Shown: positions 1 through 5,053, counted from the stretch's first letter. The stretch is 5,173 nt of DNA from JBGSIZ01 sp041742255 (GCA_041742255.1 JBGSIZ010000011.1:1-5173); one strand, 5' to 3'. The notes: generated from the sequence alone by a model not told the origin. A program made the numbers and translations.

Positions 1-836
1 GCGCCGTTGGTGCCGCCGCGATGACGGCTGGAAAAGGTCGGCAAGGGGGCAAGGTCGGGGATGGGGTCGAGTTCTTGTTCTGGTTCTGGTGTCGCGTCGG
101 ATGTCGCGTCTGGCACGATGTCCGGAACCGGGGGGGCCATGGGCGCGGGAATTGGGGCGGGCACGGTTTCGGCCACGGACTGCGGCTCCGGCTCTGGCAC
201 AGGATCTGGCTGGGGAATGGACACAGGCTCGGCCACGGGAACGGGCACAGGCTTTGGCAACGGCACAGGGGGCTGTGTGCGCAACACCGGGGCGATGGTG
301 CTGCGGCCCGTGACCATGACGGCCTCGTCATCGCGTTCGGCCATCTTGCCCGGACCGATCAGGGCCGGGGCCACGCGGGTCTGACCAAAAAACGCCTCGC
401 CCACATAGGTAAAGGGTTCGGGGACGGCGGCAAAACAGACGGGCGAAAACGCATGCTGGGTCGCGAACGCCTCGGCCTCGTCCAGCGTTTCGCGGGCGAC
501 GGCGGCGACATAGGTGCGCCCGCCCCCCCGGCTGTAATCATAGGCCAGATCGGCCACCGCATAGGGGGTGGCCCCATCCAGCGTCGCCAGAATGTCATCT
601 TCGGAGGCGCGGGTGGTGTCGATCGACAGATATTTGATCTGTTCGTTCGGGATCAACAGCTTGGTCCGCAGGCCGCGCGGGTCCAGCGCCATGGCCGTGC
701 GGCGCATGACCGCTAGTTCCCCCGCAAGGTCCGGGGCATCCAGCGCCACCTCGGACACAAGGTGCCAGCCGCCCGTGACGCGGTGCAGCAGACGGATACC
801 GTCAAACGAGAGGGAGAGCGCAAAATTTGGTTTCAT
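1..836 (-). CDS. Conserved Rhodobacterales protein, N-terminal 278 residues (partial, C-terminus off window)
   Basis: The minus-strand reading frame is open from an ATG at 836 to the window edge (278 complete codons, no stop), so the C-terminal part lies outside. Residues 1-165 look globular. They begin with alternating strands (MKPNFALSLSFDGIRLLHR), then a TKLLIPNEQIKYL segment at 58-70, ATPYAVADLAYDY at 89-101 and YVAAVARETLDEA at 109-121. This order of a 'LPxEQ'-like strand, a short helix and a 'vAavxxexLd' strand resembles the actin-like cytoplasmic domain of GspL/PilM proteins; that is inference only. Residues about 186-265 are a Pro/Glu/Val-rich linker, probably disordered. No membrane segment or signal peptide is visible in the part present. 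From memory, relatives in this order are often labelled 'translation initiation factor 2'; nothing here shows an IF2 GTPase domain, so I do not use that name. The Shine-Dalgarno upstream of 836 is weak (GGA very close to ATG), but the next Met (residue 44) falls inside the domain. It is divergent from the SIMPL gene. Coding status is confident; function is unknown. Confidence 0.85.
   Translation of the reverse strand, partial: MKPNFALSLSFDGIRLLHRVTGGWHLVSEVALDAPDLAGELAVMRRTAMALDPRGLRTKLLIPNEQIKYLSIDTTRASEDDILATLDGATPYAVADLAYDYSRGGGRTYVAAVARETLDEAEAFATQHAFSPVCFAAVPEPFTYVGEAFFGQTRVAPALIGPGKMAERDDEAVMVTGRSTIAPVLRTQPPVPLPKPVPVPVAEPVSIPQPDPVPEPEPQSVAETVPAPIPAPMAPPVPDIVPDATSDATPEPEQELDPIPDLAPLPTFSSRHRGGTNG
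196..269 (-). repeat. Degenerate in-frame repeat in Pro-rich linker
   Basis: The octamer GGCACAGG (plus strand) occurs at 196-203, 244-251 and 262-269, with a one-base variant GACACAGG at 220-227. Spacings are 24, 24 and 18 bases, all multiples of three, so they encode recurring Pro-Val-Pro/Ser units in the minus-strand linker. A second short tandem (12-base unit, plus-strand TGTCGCGTC at 90-98 and 102-110) encodes Asp-Ala-Thr-Ser/Pro twice further along the linker. This fits a linker that grew by slippage or duplication. Confidence 0.6.
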
Positions 837-1008
837 GTTCCGGCTTTAGCAGGGCTATGTCAGGTGAGGAATGTAGCCAACTGCGGCGGGGGGCGCTACA
901 GCAACTTCCCGCTGACAGGTAAACTTTATCGCGGCCCGCCCCAAGGAATGGCTTGTGCAAGGCGTCATACACTTTGACGATCCCGTCACGCAGCCCAAGG
1001 AGTATCCC
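837..1008. promoter_or_regulatory. Divergent intergenic region with TAGC/GCTA dyads
   Basis: This 172-bp space separates the two divergent genes and must hold both promoters and leaders. No good -35/-10 pair could be chosen by eye. Two dyads are present: TAGC-N3-GCTA at 847-857, only 11 bases from the left gene's start, and TGTAGC (872-877) with GCTACA (895-900), half-site centres 23 bp apart or about two helical turns. The repeated TAGC half-sites could form an operator, but dyads this short also arise by chance. Nothing else is recognisable here. Confidence 0.3.
997..1002 (+). promoter_or_regulatory. Ribosome binding site that fixes the SIMPL gene start
   Basis: AAGGAG lies 6 bases upstream of the ATG at 1009. 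It favours that start over the in-frame ATG at 955, which has no comparable site and would place 18 non-hydrophobic residues in front of the signal peptide. Confidence 0.85.
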
Positions 1009-1758
1009 ATGCGTTCGATCCTGACCCCTGTTTTGTTTGCCTTTCTGACCCTTGGCACGGTGCCGCCCATGGCCATGGCCCAGGATGCGCCCGCGTCCGA
1101 GGCCGCCCGGCGGACCCTGTCCGTGACGGGCGAAGGCGAGATAAAGGTCGCCCCCGATCTGGCCCGCGTGGCGTTTGGCGTTCTGGTCGAAGGCGTGGCC
1201 GAAGCCGATGTGATGGACGAGGCCAGCACCCGCACGGCGGCAATGTTGGCGACCCTGACCGACCTTGGGATTGCGGATGCCGATGTGCAGACCGGGGCGG
1301 TTCGGTTGACGCCGCGCTATGGTCAGACCCTGCTGGGGTCCGTGGATTACACCAAGATCGAAGGCTTTACCGCGACCAATACCTTGCGGGTAAAGATCAA
1401 GGATATCAACACGGTGGGCGACGTTCTTGCTGCGGTTATCGGGGCTGGGGCCAATACCGTGGACGAGATCGGGTTCGGGTTGCAAGACGAAGAAGCCGCC
1501 CGCGACGCCGCCCGTCGCGCCGCTGTGGCCGAGGCGATGCGCCTTGCAGCACTTTATGCCGATGCCGCGCAAGTTGGGCTGGGTCCGGTGATGACAATCG
1601 TGGACGGGGGCGGCTATGGCGGCTTTGCGTCGCCGGTCATGGAATCGTCGATGGACAGCATGAGCGCGCGGGGCGCACCCAAGGTGTCGGTGCCCGTGGC
1701 ACCCGGCGAACTGGTCGTCAGCGCCAACGTGAGCATGGTCTTTCAACTGGTTGATTAA
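1009..1758 (+). CDS. SIMPL domain-containing (DUF541, YggE-like) exported protein
   Basis: The protein has 249 residues, close to the usual size of the family. Residues 1-24 form a Sec-type signal peptide: MR, then a hydrophobic stretch, ending in AMA before QDAP, so cleavage by signal peptidase I is expected after residue 24. The rest matches the SIMPL/DUF541 fold: RTLSVTGEGEIKVAPDLARV at 35-54, a variable middle with the QTGAVRLTPRY segment, TATNTLRVKIKDINTVGDVL followed by IGAGANTVDEIGFGLQD, and a C-terminal helix rich in Ala/Arg (AAVAEAMRLAALYADAA). Family members are periplasmic or envelope proteins; E. coli YggE is linked to lowering oxidative stress and a Brucella homologue forms channel-like oligomers, but no enzymatic activity is established. 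The gene stands alone, divergent from the left gene and convergent with the sulfhydrylase gene across a shared hairpin. Family assignment is confident; the cellular role is not. Confidence 0.93.
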   Translation: MRSILTPVLFAFLTLGTVPPMAMAQDAPASEAARRTLSVTGEGEIKVAPDLARVAFGVLVEGVAEADVMDEASTRTAAMLATLTDLGIADADVQTGAVRLTPRYGQTLLGSVDYTKIEGFTATNTLRVKIKDINTVGDVLAAVIGAGANTVDEIGFGLQDEEAARDAARRAAVAEAMRLAALYADAAQVGLGPVMTIVDGGGYGGFASPVMESSMDSMSARGAPKVSVPVAPGELVVSANVSMVFQLVD

Positions 1759-1763
1759 GAACA

Positions 1764-1795
1764 ACAAAGCCGCTAGTTTGACCCGGCGGCTTTGT
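1764..1795. terminator. Likely bidirectional terminator hairpin between convergent genes
   Basis: ACAAAGCCGC (1764-1773) and GCGGCTTTGT (1786-1795) form a perfect 10-bp stem with a 12-base loop. It starts 5 bases after the SIMPL stop codon and ends 17 bases from the stop of the convergent sulfhydrylase gene. The A/T-rich ends of the stem and the following bases (TTTGTGATCATTT on plus, TTTGTTGTTCTT on minus) give a modest U-rich 3' end in both directions. Confidence 0.75.
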
Positions 1796-1812
1796 GATCA
1801 TTTCAGACAGGA

Positions 1813-3099
1813 TCAGGCGGTCGCTTTGGCCAGCGCCTGATCCAGATCGGCGATCAGGTCGTCGGCATCCTCAATCCCGATGGACAGGCGCACGACATTG
1901 GGGGCCGCCCCCGCCGCCTTTTGCTGATCCGCCGTCAATTGGCGGTGGGTGGTCGAGGCCGCGTGAATAACCAGCGACCGGGTGTCGCCAAGGTTGGCGA
2001 CGTGGCTGAAAATCTCCAGACTGTCGACCAACCGGACGCAGGCGTCATAGCCACCCTTGACCGCAAAGGTGAACAAGGCCCCGGCACCCTTCGGGCACAC
2101 CTTGGCCACGCGGTCGAAATAGGGGGAACTGGGCAAACCGGCATAGGTCACGAAATCGACGCGGGGATCGGCCTGCAGCCAAGTGGCGACCTTGACCGCG
2201 TTTTGCACATGCCGGTCCATCCGCAAGGACAGGGTTTCAATGCCCATCAGGGTGTAATGGGCGGCCTGCGGGTTCATGGTCATGCCCAGATCGCGCAGCC
2301 CGATGGCAATGCCGTGAAACGTAAAGGCCAGATTGCCAAAGGTTTCGTGGAATTTCAGCCCGTGATAGGCGGGTTCCGGGGCGGACAGGGACGGGAATTT
2401 GTCCGACGCGGACCAGTTGAATTTCCCCGAATCAACGATGCAGCCCCCCGTGACCGTGCCATTCCCGGTGAGGTATTTGGTGGTGGAATGGACCACCAAC
2501 GTCGCCCCGTGTTCAATCGGGCGGCACAGATAGGGGGTGGCGGTGGTGTTGTCGATGATCAGGGGAATGCCCGCCGCATCGGCGATGTCGGCGACCGCGC
2601 GCACATCCATGATATAGCCGCCGGGGTTGGCGATGGCTTCGCCGAAAATCGCGCGGGTGTCGTCGTCGATGGCGGCGCGGACGGCGTCGAGATCGTCAAA
2701 ATCAACAAACTTGGCGGACCAGCCGAACCGCTTGATGGTTTGGGAAAACTGGGTGATCGTCCCGCCATATAGCCGGGTAGAGGCGATGATGTTGCGGCCG
2801 GGGGCCATGAGGGGAAACAGGGCCATGATCTGGGCCGCGTGACCAGACGAACAGCACACGCCGCCAACGCCGCCCTCGAGCGTGGTGATGCGTTCCTGCA
2901 AGGCGGCCACGGTCGGGTTGGTCAGGCGGGAATAGATGTATCCCACCTCTTGCAGGTTGAACAACGCGGCGGCGTGGTCGGCATCGCGGAAAACATAGGC
3001 GGTGGTCTGATAGATCGGCACCTGCCGGGCACCGGTGGCGGGATCGGGGCGCGCGCCCGCGTGTATCTGCAACGTGTCAAACCCATAGGTCTTGGTCAT
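1813..3099 (-). CDS. metY: O-acetylhomoserine sulfhydrylase-type PLP enzyme (aminocarboxypropyltransferase, Cys/Met metabolism family)
   Basis: This 428-residue protein belongs to the cystathionine gamma-synthase-like, fold-type I PLP family and matches O-acetylhomoserine sulfhydrylases in size and motifs. Members make homocysteine from O-acetylhomoserine and sulfide, or cystathionine-type products, in methionine synthesis in the cytoplasm. Visible landmarks are GFDTLQIHAG at 6-15; YSRLTNPT at 56-63, whose Tyr and Arg reach the neighbouring subunit's PLP phosphate; SSGHAAQ at 84-90; LYGGT with the PLP-stacking Tyr111; IIDNT with Asp183 for the pyridine nitrogen; HSTTKYLTGNG with the Schiff-base Lys208; and GDTRSLVIHAASTTH with the substrate-carboxylate Arg375. 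His87 stands where many family members have Gln or Met. The family contains O-succinylhomoserine (MetZ) and elimination-type members, so the acyl donor is not proved. It is divergent from the VOC gene. The reading frame extends upstream to 3201, but the strong ribosome site and the QIHAG start context support 3099. Confidence 0.9.
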   Translation of the reverse strand: MTKTYGFDTLQIHAGARPDPATGARQVPIYQTTAYVFRDADHAAALFNLQEVGYIYSRLTNPTVAALQERITTLEGGVGGVCCSSGHAAQIMALFPLMAPGRNIIASTRLYGGTITQFSQTIKRFGWSAKFVDFDDLDAVRAAIDDDTRAIFGEAIANPGGYIMDVRAVADIADAAGIPLIIDNTTATPYLCRPIEHGATLVVHSTTKYLTGNGTVTGGCIVDSGKFNWSASDKFPSLSAPEPAYHGLKFHETFGNLAFTFHGIAIGLRDLGMTMNPQAAHYTLMGIETLSLRMDRHVQNAVKVATWLQADPRVDFVTYAGLPSSPYFDRVAKVCPKGAGALFTFAVKGGYDACVRLVDSLEIFSHVANLGDTRSLVIHAASTTHRQLTADQQKAAGAAPNVVRLSIGIEDADDLIADLDQALAKATA

Positions 3100-3199
3100 G
3101 GTCTGTCCTCCCTTTGAAAATCGTCGCCCAAGGTGTAGTCGGAACCAGACCCGCCACGCAATCGCCGCAACCCGCGCCCCCGGACAAAAGGACAAAACC
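3100..3199. promoter_or_regulatory. Divergent promoter region between metY and VOC gene
   Basis: This 100-bp space must carry promoters for both genes unless either is transcribed from within its neighbour. On plus, TTGAAA at 3114-3119 is a good -35-like hexamer, but the -10 that follows (TAGTCG at 3136, spacer 16) is poor. On minus, TTGCGT followed 17 bases later by CTACAC is a weak candidate. No clear operator or riboswitch is visible; in particular, the leader of metY is too short for a SAM riboswitch. Confidence 0.35.
3106..3112 (-). promoter_or_regulatory. Ribosome binding site that fixes the metY start
   Basis: On the minus strand GGGAGGA sits 6 bases before the ATG at 3099. The upstream in-frame ATG at 3201 lacks such a site, adds 34 residues with no family counterpart, and would overlap the start of the divergent VOC gene. 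Confidence 0.85.
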
Positions 3200-3613
3200 A
3201 TGGCCGTGCCCTTTCACCTTGCCTACCATGTTCGCGATCTGGACGAGGCGCGGACGTTTTATTCCGGCGTGCTGGGCGCGACCGAAGGCCGGTCCACCGA
3301 CACCTGGGTCGATTTCGACTTTTTCGGGCATCAGTTGAGCCTGCATCTGGGCGAGCCGTTCGCCAATGCGCCCACGGGCCGGGTGGGCGATCATATGGTG
3401 CCGATGCCGCATTTCGGGGTGGTCCTGCCGCTGGAGGACTGGACGGCCCTTGCGGGGCGTCTGGAGGAAGAACAGACAGATTTCATCCTGGCACCCTCGG
3501 TGCGGTTCAAGGGCGAGCCGGGCGAACAGTGGACGATGTTTTTCCGCGATCCGTCGGGCAACCCGATTGAAATCAAGGGGTTCTCGGAAACCCACGGATT
3601 GTTTGCCTCCTGA
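3200..3613 (+). CDS. VOC family metalloprotein, predicted extradiol-dioxygenase-like (glyoxalase fold)
   Basis: This 137-residue protein has two beta-alpha-beta-beta-beta modules of the vicinal oxygen chelate fold. Module 1 starts with FHLAYHVRDLDEARTFYSGVLG (residues 5-26, paraphrased consensus HxAxxVxDLxxAxxFYxxxLG). Module 2 starts at PHFGVVLPLEDW (70-81) and ends with FFRDPSGNPIEIKGF (114-128). Candidate metal ligands in the usual positions are His6, His44 or His49 in GHQLSLHL, His71 and Glu124. The fold includes glyoxalase I, type I extradiol dioxygenases and antibiotic-binding proteins. The WVDFDFFGHQLSLHLGEPF and GDHMVPMPHFGV segments fit a conserved group that I recall as 'predicted dioxygenase of extradiol dioxygenase family' (COG3565 type); no substrate is known to me. 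Start 3200 is supported by AAAAGGA (3186-3192) seven bases upstream and by the domain beginning at residue 5. No signal peptide, so it is cytoplasmic. It is divergent from metY and followed after 9 bases by a structured repeat. Confidence 0.88.
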   Translation: MAVPFHLAYHVRDLDEARTFYSGVLGATEGRSTDTWVDFDFFGHQLSLHLGEPFANAPTGRVGDHMVPMPHFGVVLPLEDWTALAGRLEEEQTDFILAPSVRFKGEPGEQWTMFFRDPSGNPIEIKGFSETHGLFAS

Positions 3614-3621
3614 CATCGGGC

Positions 3622-3642
3622 AGGGGGGCTGTCTGCCCCCCT
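3622..3642 (+). terminator. GC hairpin after VOC gene (3' end or terminator-like)
   Basis: AGGGGGGC / GCCCCCCT forms a perfect 8-bp stem with a TGTCT loop, directly after the VOC stop. No T-run follows, so it is either a non-canonical terminator or a block to 3' exonucleases that defines the mRNA end after Rho-dependent termination. Confidence 0.5.
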
Positions 3643-3690
3643 CTGGCTGCGCCATTCACCCCCCGAGGATATTTGCAGCACAAAGGCACA
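3623..3690 (+). repeat. Structured gene-end repeat, copy 1
   Basis: This 68-nt unit starts 9 bases after the VOC stop codon and is matched by the reverse complement of 3834-3902. Parts in order: hairpin 1 (3623-3641, G6C stem, TGTCT loop); hairpin 2 (TGGC-TGC-GCCA, 3644-3654); then a tail from TCACCCCCCGAGG (3656-3668) through ATATTTGCAGC to CAAAGGCACA (3681-3690). The tail matches copy 2 at every base except one (A3677). From memory, similar sequences occur after many genes in Rhodobacterales genomes; that is not verified here. Confidence 0.8.
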
Positions 3691-3707
3691 GGGGCCGGCA
3701 CAGAACA

Positions 3708-3740
3708 AGAAAACCCCGGTCAGGCAGAACCGGACCGGGG
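3708..3740 (-). terminator. Rho-independent terminator, minus strand
   Basis: On the minus strand CCCCGGT (3740-3734) pairs with ACCGGGG (3720-3714) over a 13-base loop, followed at once by TTTTCTTGTT. This is a classical intrinsic terminator for leftward transcription. The nearest gene read in that direction is the glycosyltransferase-like gene, whose stop is about 195 bases upstream. It therefore either ends a long 3' UTR of that gene, including repeat copy 2, or ends an unrecognised short RNA. Confidence 0.7.
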
Positions 3741-3810
3741 CCAGACACTTTCGCGCCTTCGTGCACGGTCATCGGCGTCCCCGCCTGTCCCGTGCTATGA
3801 CGCTAGCCCG

Positions 3811-3831
3811 TTAACCTTAATGCTTGGTAAA
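3811..3831. other. TTAACC-rich motif, possible CtrA-like or other regulator site
   Basis: TTAACCTTAA (3811-3820) is followed by GGTAAA (3826-3831), giving an imperfect dyad TTAACC-N9-GGTAAA. TTAACC half-sites are typical of CtrA binding in Alphaproteobacteria, but the spacing differs from the usual TTAA-N7-TTAA. It lies in a convergent intergenic region where no gene start follows on either strand. Confidence 0.25.
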
Positions 3832-3833
3832 GA

Positions 3834-3902
3834 TGTGCCTTTGTGCGGCAAATATCCTCGGGGGGTGAGCCCGGCACGGGCGAGGGGGGCAGACAGCCCC
3901 CC
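3834..3902 (-). repeat. Structured gene-end repeat, copy 2 (inverted relative to copy 1)
   Basis: Read on the minus strand this 69-nt unit starts 32 bases after the glycosyltransferase-like gene's stop. It repeats copy 1: hairpin 1 (3902-3884, identical stem and loop), hairpin 2 (GCCCG-TGC-CGGGC, 3881-3869), and the same tail down to 3834 with one mismatch. Hairpin 2 differs in stem sequence from copy 1 and is one base longer overall, yet keeps the pairing and the TGC loop. Confidence 0.8.
3884..3902 (-). terminator. GC hairpin after the glycosyltransferase-like gene
   Basis: GGGGGGC / GCCCCCC stem of 7 bp with a 5-base loop (TGTCT on the minus strand), the same hairpin as after the VOC gene. 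As there, no T-run follows. A proper intrinsic terminator lies a further 144 bases downstream, which argues that this hairpin alone may not stop all transcripts. Confidence 0.45.
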
Positions 3903-3934
3903 AACCCTGTCGGGCACGAAGTGGCCGAAACACC

Positions 3935-4936
3935 TCAGCGCATCCAGAACCCTTCGGCCTTCAGCTTGTTGCGGATCGTCCGTTCGCGCGGCGGCAGGTC
4001 TGCCCGGTCAAAGAGCGCCCGGACCTTGTGCCCGCGCCCTTGATAGACCATCAGTTTGACCGGCTCGTAGGATTTCAGCAGTTTCTTGATCTTGTTGGGC
4101 GCTGTGACCGCTTCCAGAACCTCGACCACCCGGTCGCTTTCGCGCGCATAGAGCATCGGCAGCATCCGGTAGTGGCAGGTCAGGTCTCCATCAAGCCCCG
4201 CAAGGTCCTGCCCCGGCCGCCCGCCCCCCAGCCCGTGGATCACCAGCGGCAGCACCACCTGATCCAGCCAGGGGTCGAGCGGTTGCAGCACCAGTTCCGG
4301 CGGGGCTGCGTCCCGCACGCTGACCGCGTAGTCCGTGAACCGTTGTCCGAAAACCGCCGGGTCCGCCCCGAAAAACCAGCCTGCGTTGAAATACAGGTAG
4401 CGTTGCCAGTATTCATCGGGTTGCGACAGGTCCAGTGACGATCCGAAATCCAGCCCGAACCGGTCATACAGCGAACGCCATGTCGCCGTGTATCCGGGCC
4501 AATACAATTCTTCCTGCGGCCACGTCCCTTCGCGTCGCATCGACGCCGAGGGGCGCCCGAAATCGAACCGCACCGCCCCTAGATCCCCTGTCACCAGCGT
4601 ATCGCTGTCCATGAACACAAAGGGTTCACCCGCTGGCAGTGCCGCCAGCGCCTCGATCTTGTTGCCATGGGGATAGGCCGCCCCGAAGTGCTGGTTTTCA
4701 AACGGCAGGATTTCTGCCCCCACCTCCTGCAACGCCGCCCGCACACCTGCGTCCATCCGGGGGTCCTTGGGCCAGAGCGGCCCCGGTTGCGGTTCGGCCA
4801 CGATCAGCCGCCCTGCGAAATTTGGCGACGACGCCCGCAACGAGGCCGCAAAGATCAGCGCCTCGTATTGCAGCCGCCCCGATTGCCCGATGATCATCAG
4901 ATTGAATGGCTGGCCTGAAGCCGGATTTCGCGCCAT
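3935..4936 (-). CDS. GT-A-like glycosyltransferase (GT8-like motifs), conserved protein
   Basis: This 333-residue protein lacks a signal peptide or membrane segment, so it should be cytosolic. It begins with a strand-helix unit (FNLMIIGQSGRLQYEALIFAASL paraphrased, residues 11-33). Next come HGNKIEAL (90-97) and FVFMDSDTLVTGDL (106-119), whose Asp110-Ser-Asp112 is a typical DxD site for a metal-bound sugar nucleotide. YFNAGWFFG (182-190) corresponds to the 'N-x-G' acceptor-side motif, PWLDQVVLPL (222-231) to the 'DQ' motif, and CHYR (254-257) to the C-terminal His. This order is that of family-8-like retaining transferases. A basic C-terminal tail (NKIKKLLKSY onward) follows. Donor and acceptor are unknown. 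Start 4936 has AGGAC nine bases upstream (4946-4950) and precedes the first strand. It is divergent from the partial gene at 5054 and convergent with the VOC gene. The class is inferred from motifs; a carbohydrate-binding relative without activity is possible. Confidence 0.78.
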   Translation of the reverse strand: MARNPASGQPFNLMIIGQSGRLQYEALIFAASLRASSPNFAGRLIVAEPQPGPLWPKDPRMDAGVRAALQEVGAEILPFENQHFGAAYPHGNKIEALAALPAGEPFVFMDSDTLVTGDLGAVRFDFGRPSASMRREGTWPQEELYWPGYTATWRSLYDRFGLDFGSSLDLSQPDEYWQRYLYFNAGWFFGADPAVFGQRFTDYAVSVRDAAPPELVLQPLDPWLDQVVLPLVIHGLGGGRPGQDLAGLDGDLTCHYRMLPMLYARESDRVVEVLEAVTAPNKIKKLLKSYEPVKLMVYQGRGHKVRALFDRADLPPRERTIRNKLKAEGFWMR

Positions 4937-5053
4937 GCTTGGGGCGTCCTGTTGTTATGTTGATCCTACCTTAGCCCTGATTTGTGACCGGCAAAAGCCA
5001 TCCTGTGCGACCGTTTCAAGACCGCTCCATCACAGCCTCAAAGGATTTTGACC
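4937..5053. promoter_or_regulatory. Divergent intergenic region, promoters presumed
   Basis: This 117-bp gap lies between two divergent starts and is more AT-rich than its flanks (for example TTGTTATGTTGATCCTACCTTAG around 4951-4973, shortened). For leftward transcription TTGCCG with TAAGGT 15 bases on is the best, still weak, -35/-10 candidate. AAAGGA (5040-5045) is the ribosome site of the rightward gene. No operator or RNA element is evident. Confidence 0.3.

Noticed and set aside
21..716. Long plus-strand frame opposite the left gene
   Set aside because: Gly/His/Arg-rich composition typical of the antisense of a Pro-rich high-GC gene; the minus frame has the recognisable domain and codon bias.
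1..836. Naming the left gene translation initiation factor 2
   Set aside because: No G-domain motifs (GHVDHGKT, NKxD) are present in the visible 278 residues, and low-complexity similarity is a common source of that label.
955..1008. Upstream in-frame start for the SIMPL gene at 955
   Set aside because: No ribosome site, and it would bury the signal peptide behind 18 polar residues; 1009 has AAGGAG at ideal spacing.
802..1767. Long minus-strand frame opposite the SIMPL gene
   Set aside because: The plus strand carries a signal peptide and a clear SIMPL domain with ribosome site; the minus frame is a high-GC shadow.
1921..2772. Long plus-strand frame opposite metY
   Set aside because: The minus strand has all PLP-enzyme motifs; this frame has none and lacks a ribosome site.
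3100..3201. N-terminal extension of the metY frame to the ATG at 3201
   Set aside because: The extra 34 residues have no family counterpart, overlap the divergent VOC start, and the strong ribosome site points to 3099.
3656..3772. A 38-codon minus-strand frame starting at 3772 (MTVHEGAKVSG...)
   Set aside because: It runs through the intrinsic terminator and into repeat copy 1; its sequence follows from the repeat and hairpin and has no protein-like pattern.
3623..3902. CRISPR or insertion sequence in the repeat region
   Set aside because: There are only two copies, inverted, without regular spacers, and no transposase frame between them.
3673..4059. Plus-strand frame across the repeat region and the end of the glycosyltransferase-like gene
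   Set aside because: It crosses the inverted repeats and a real gene's 3' end, with no recognisable protein features.
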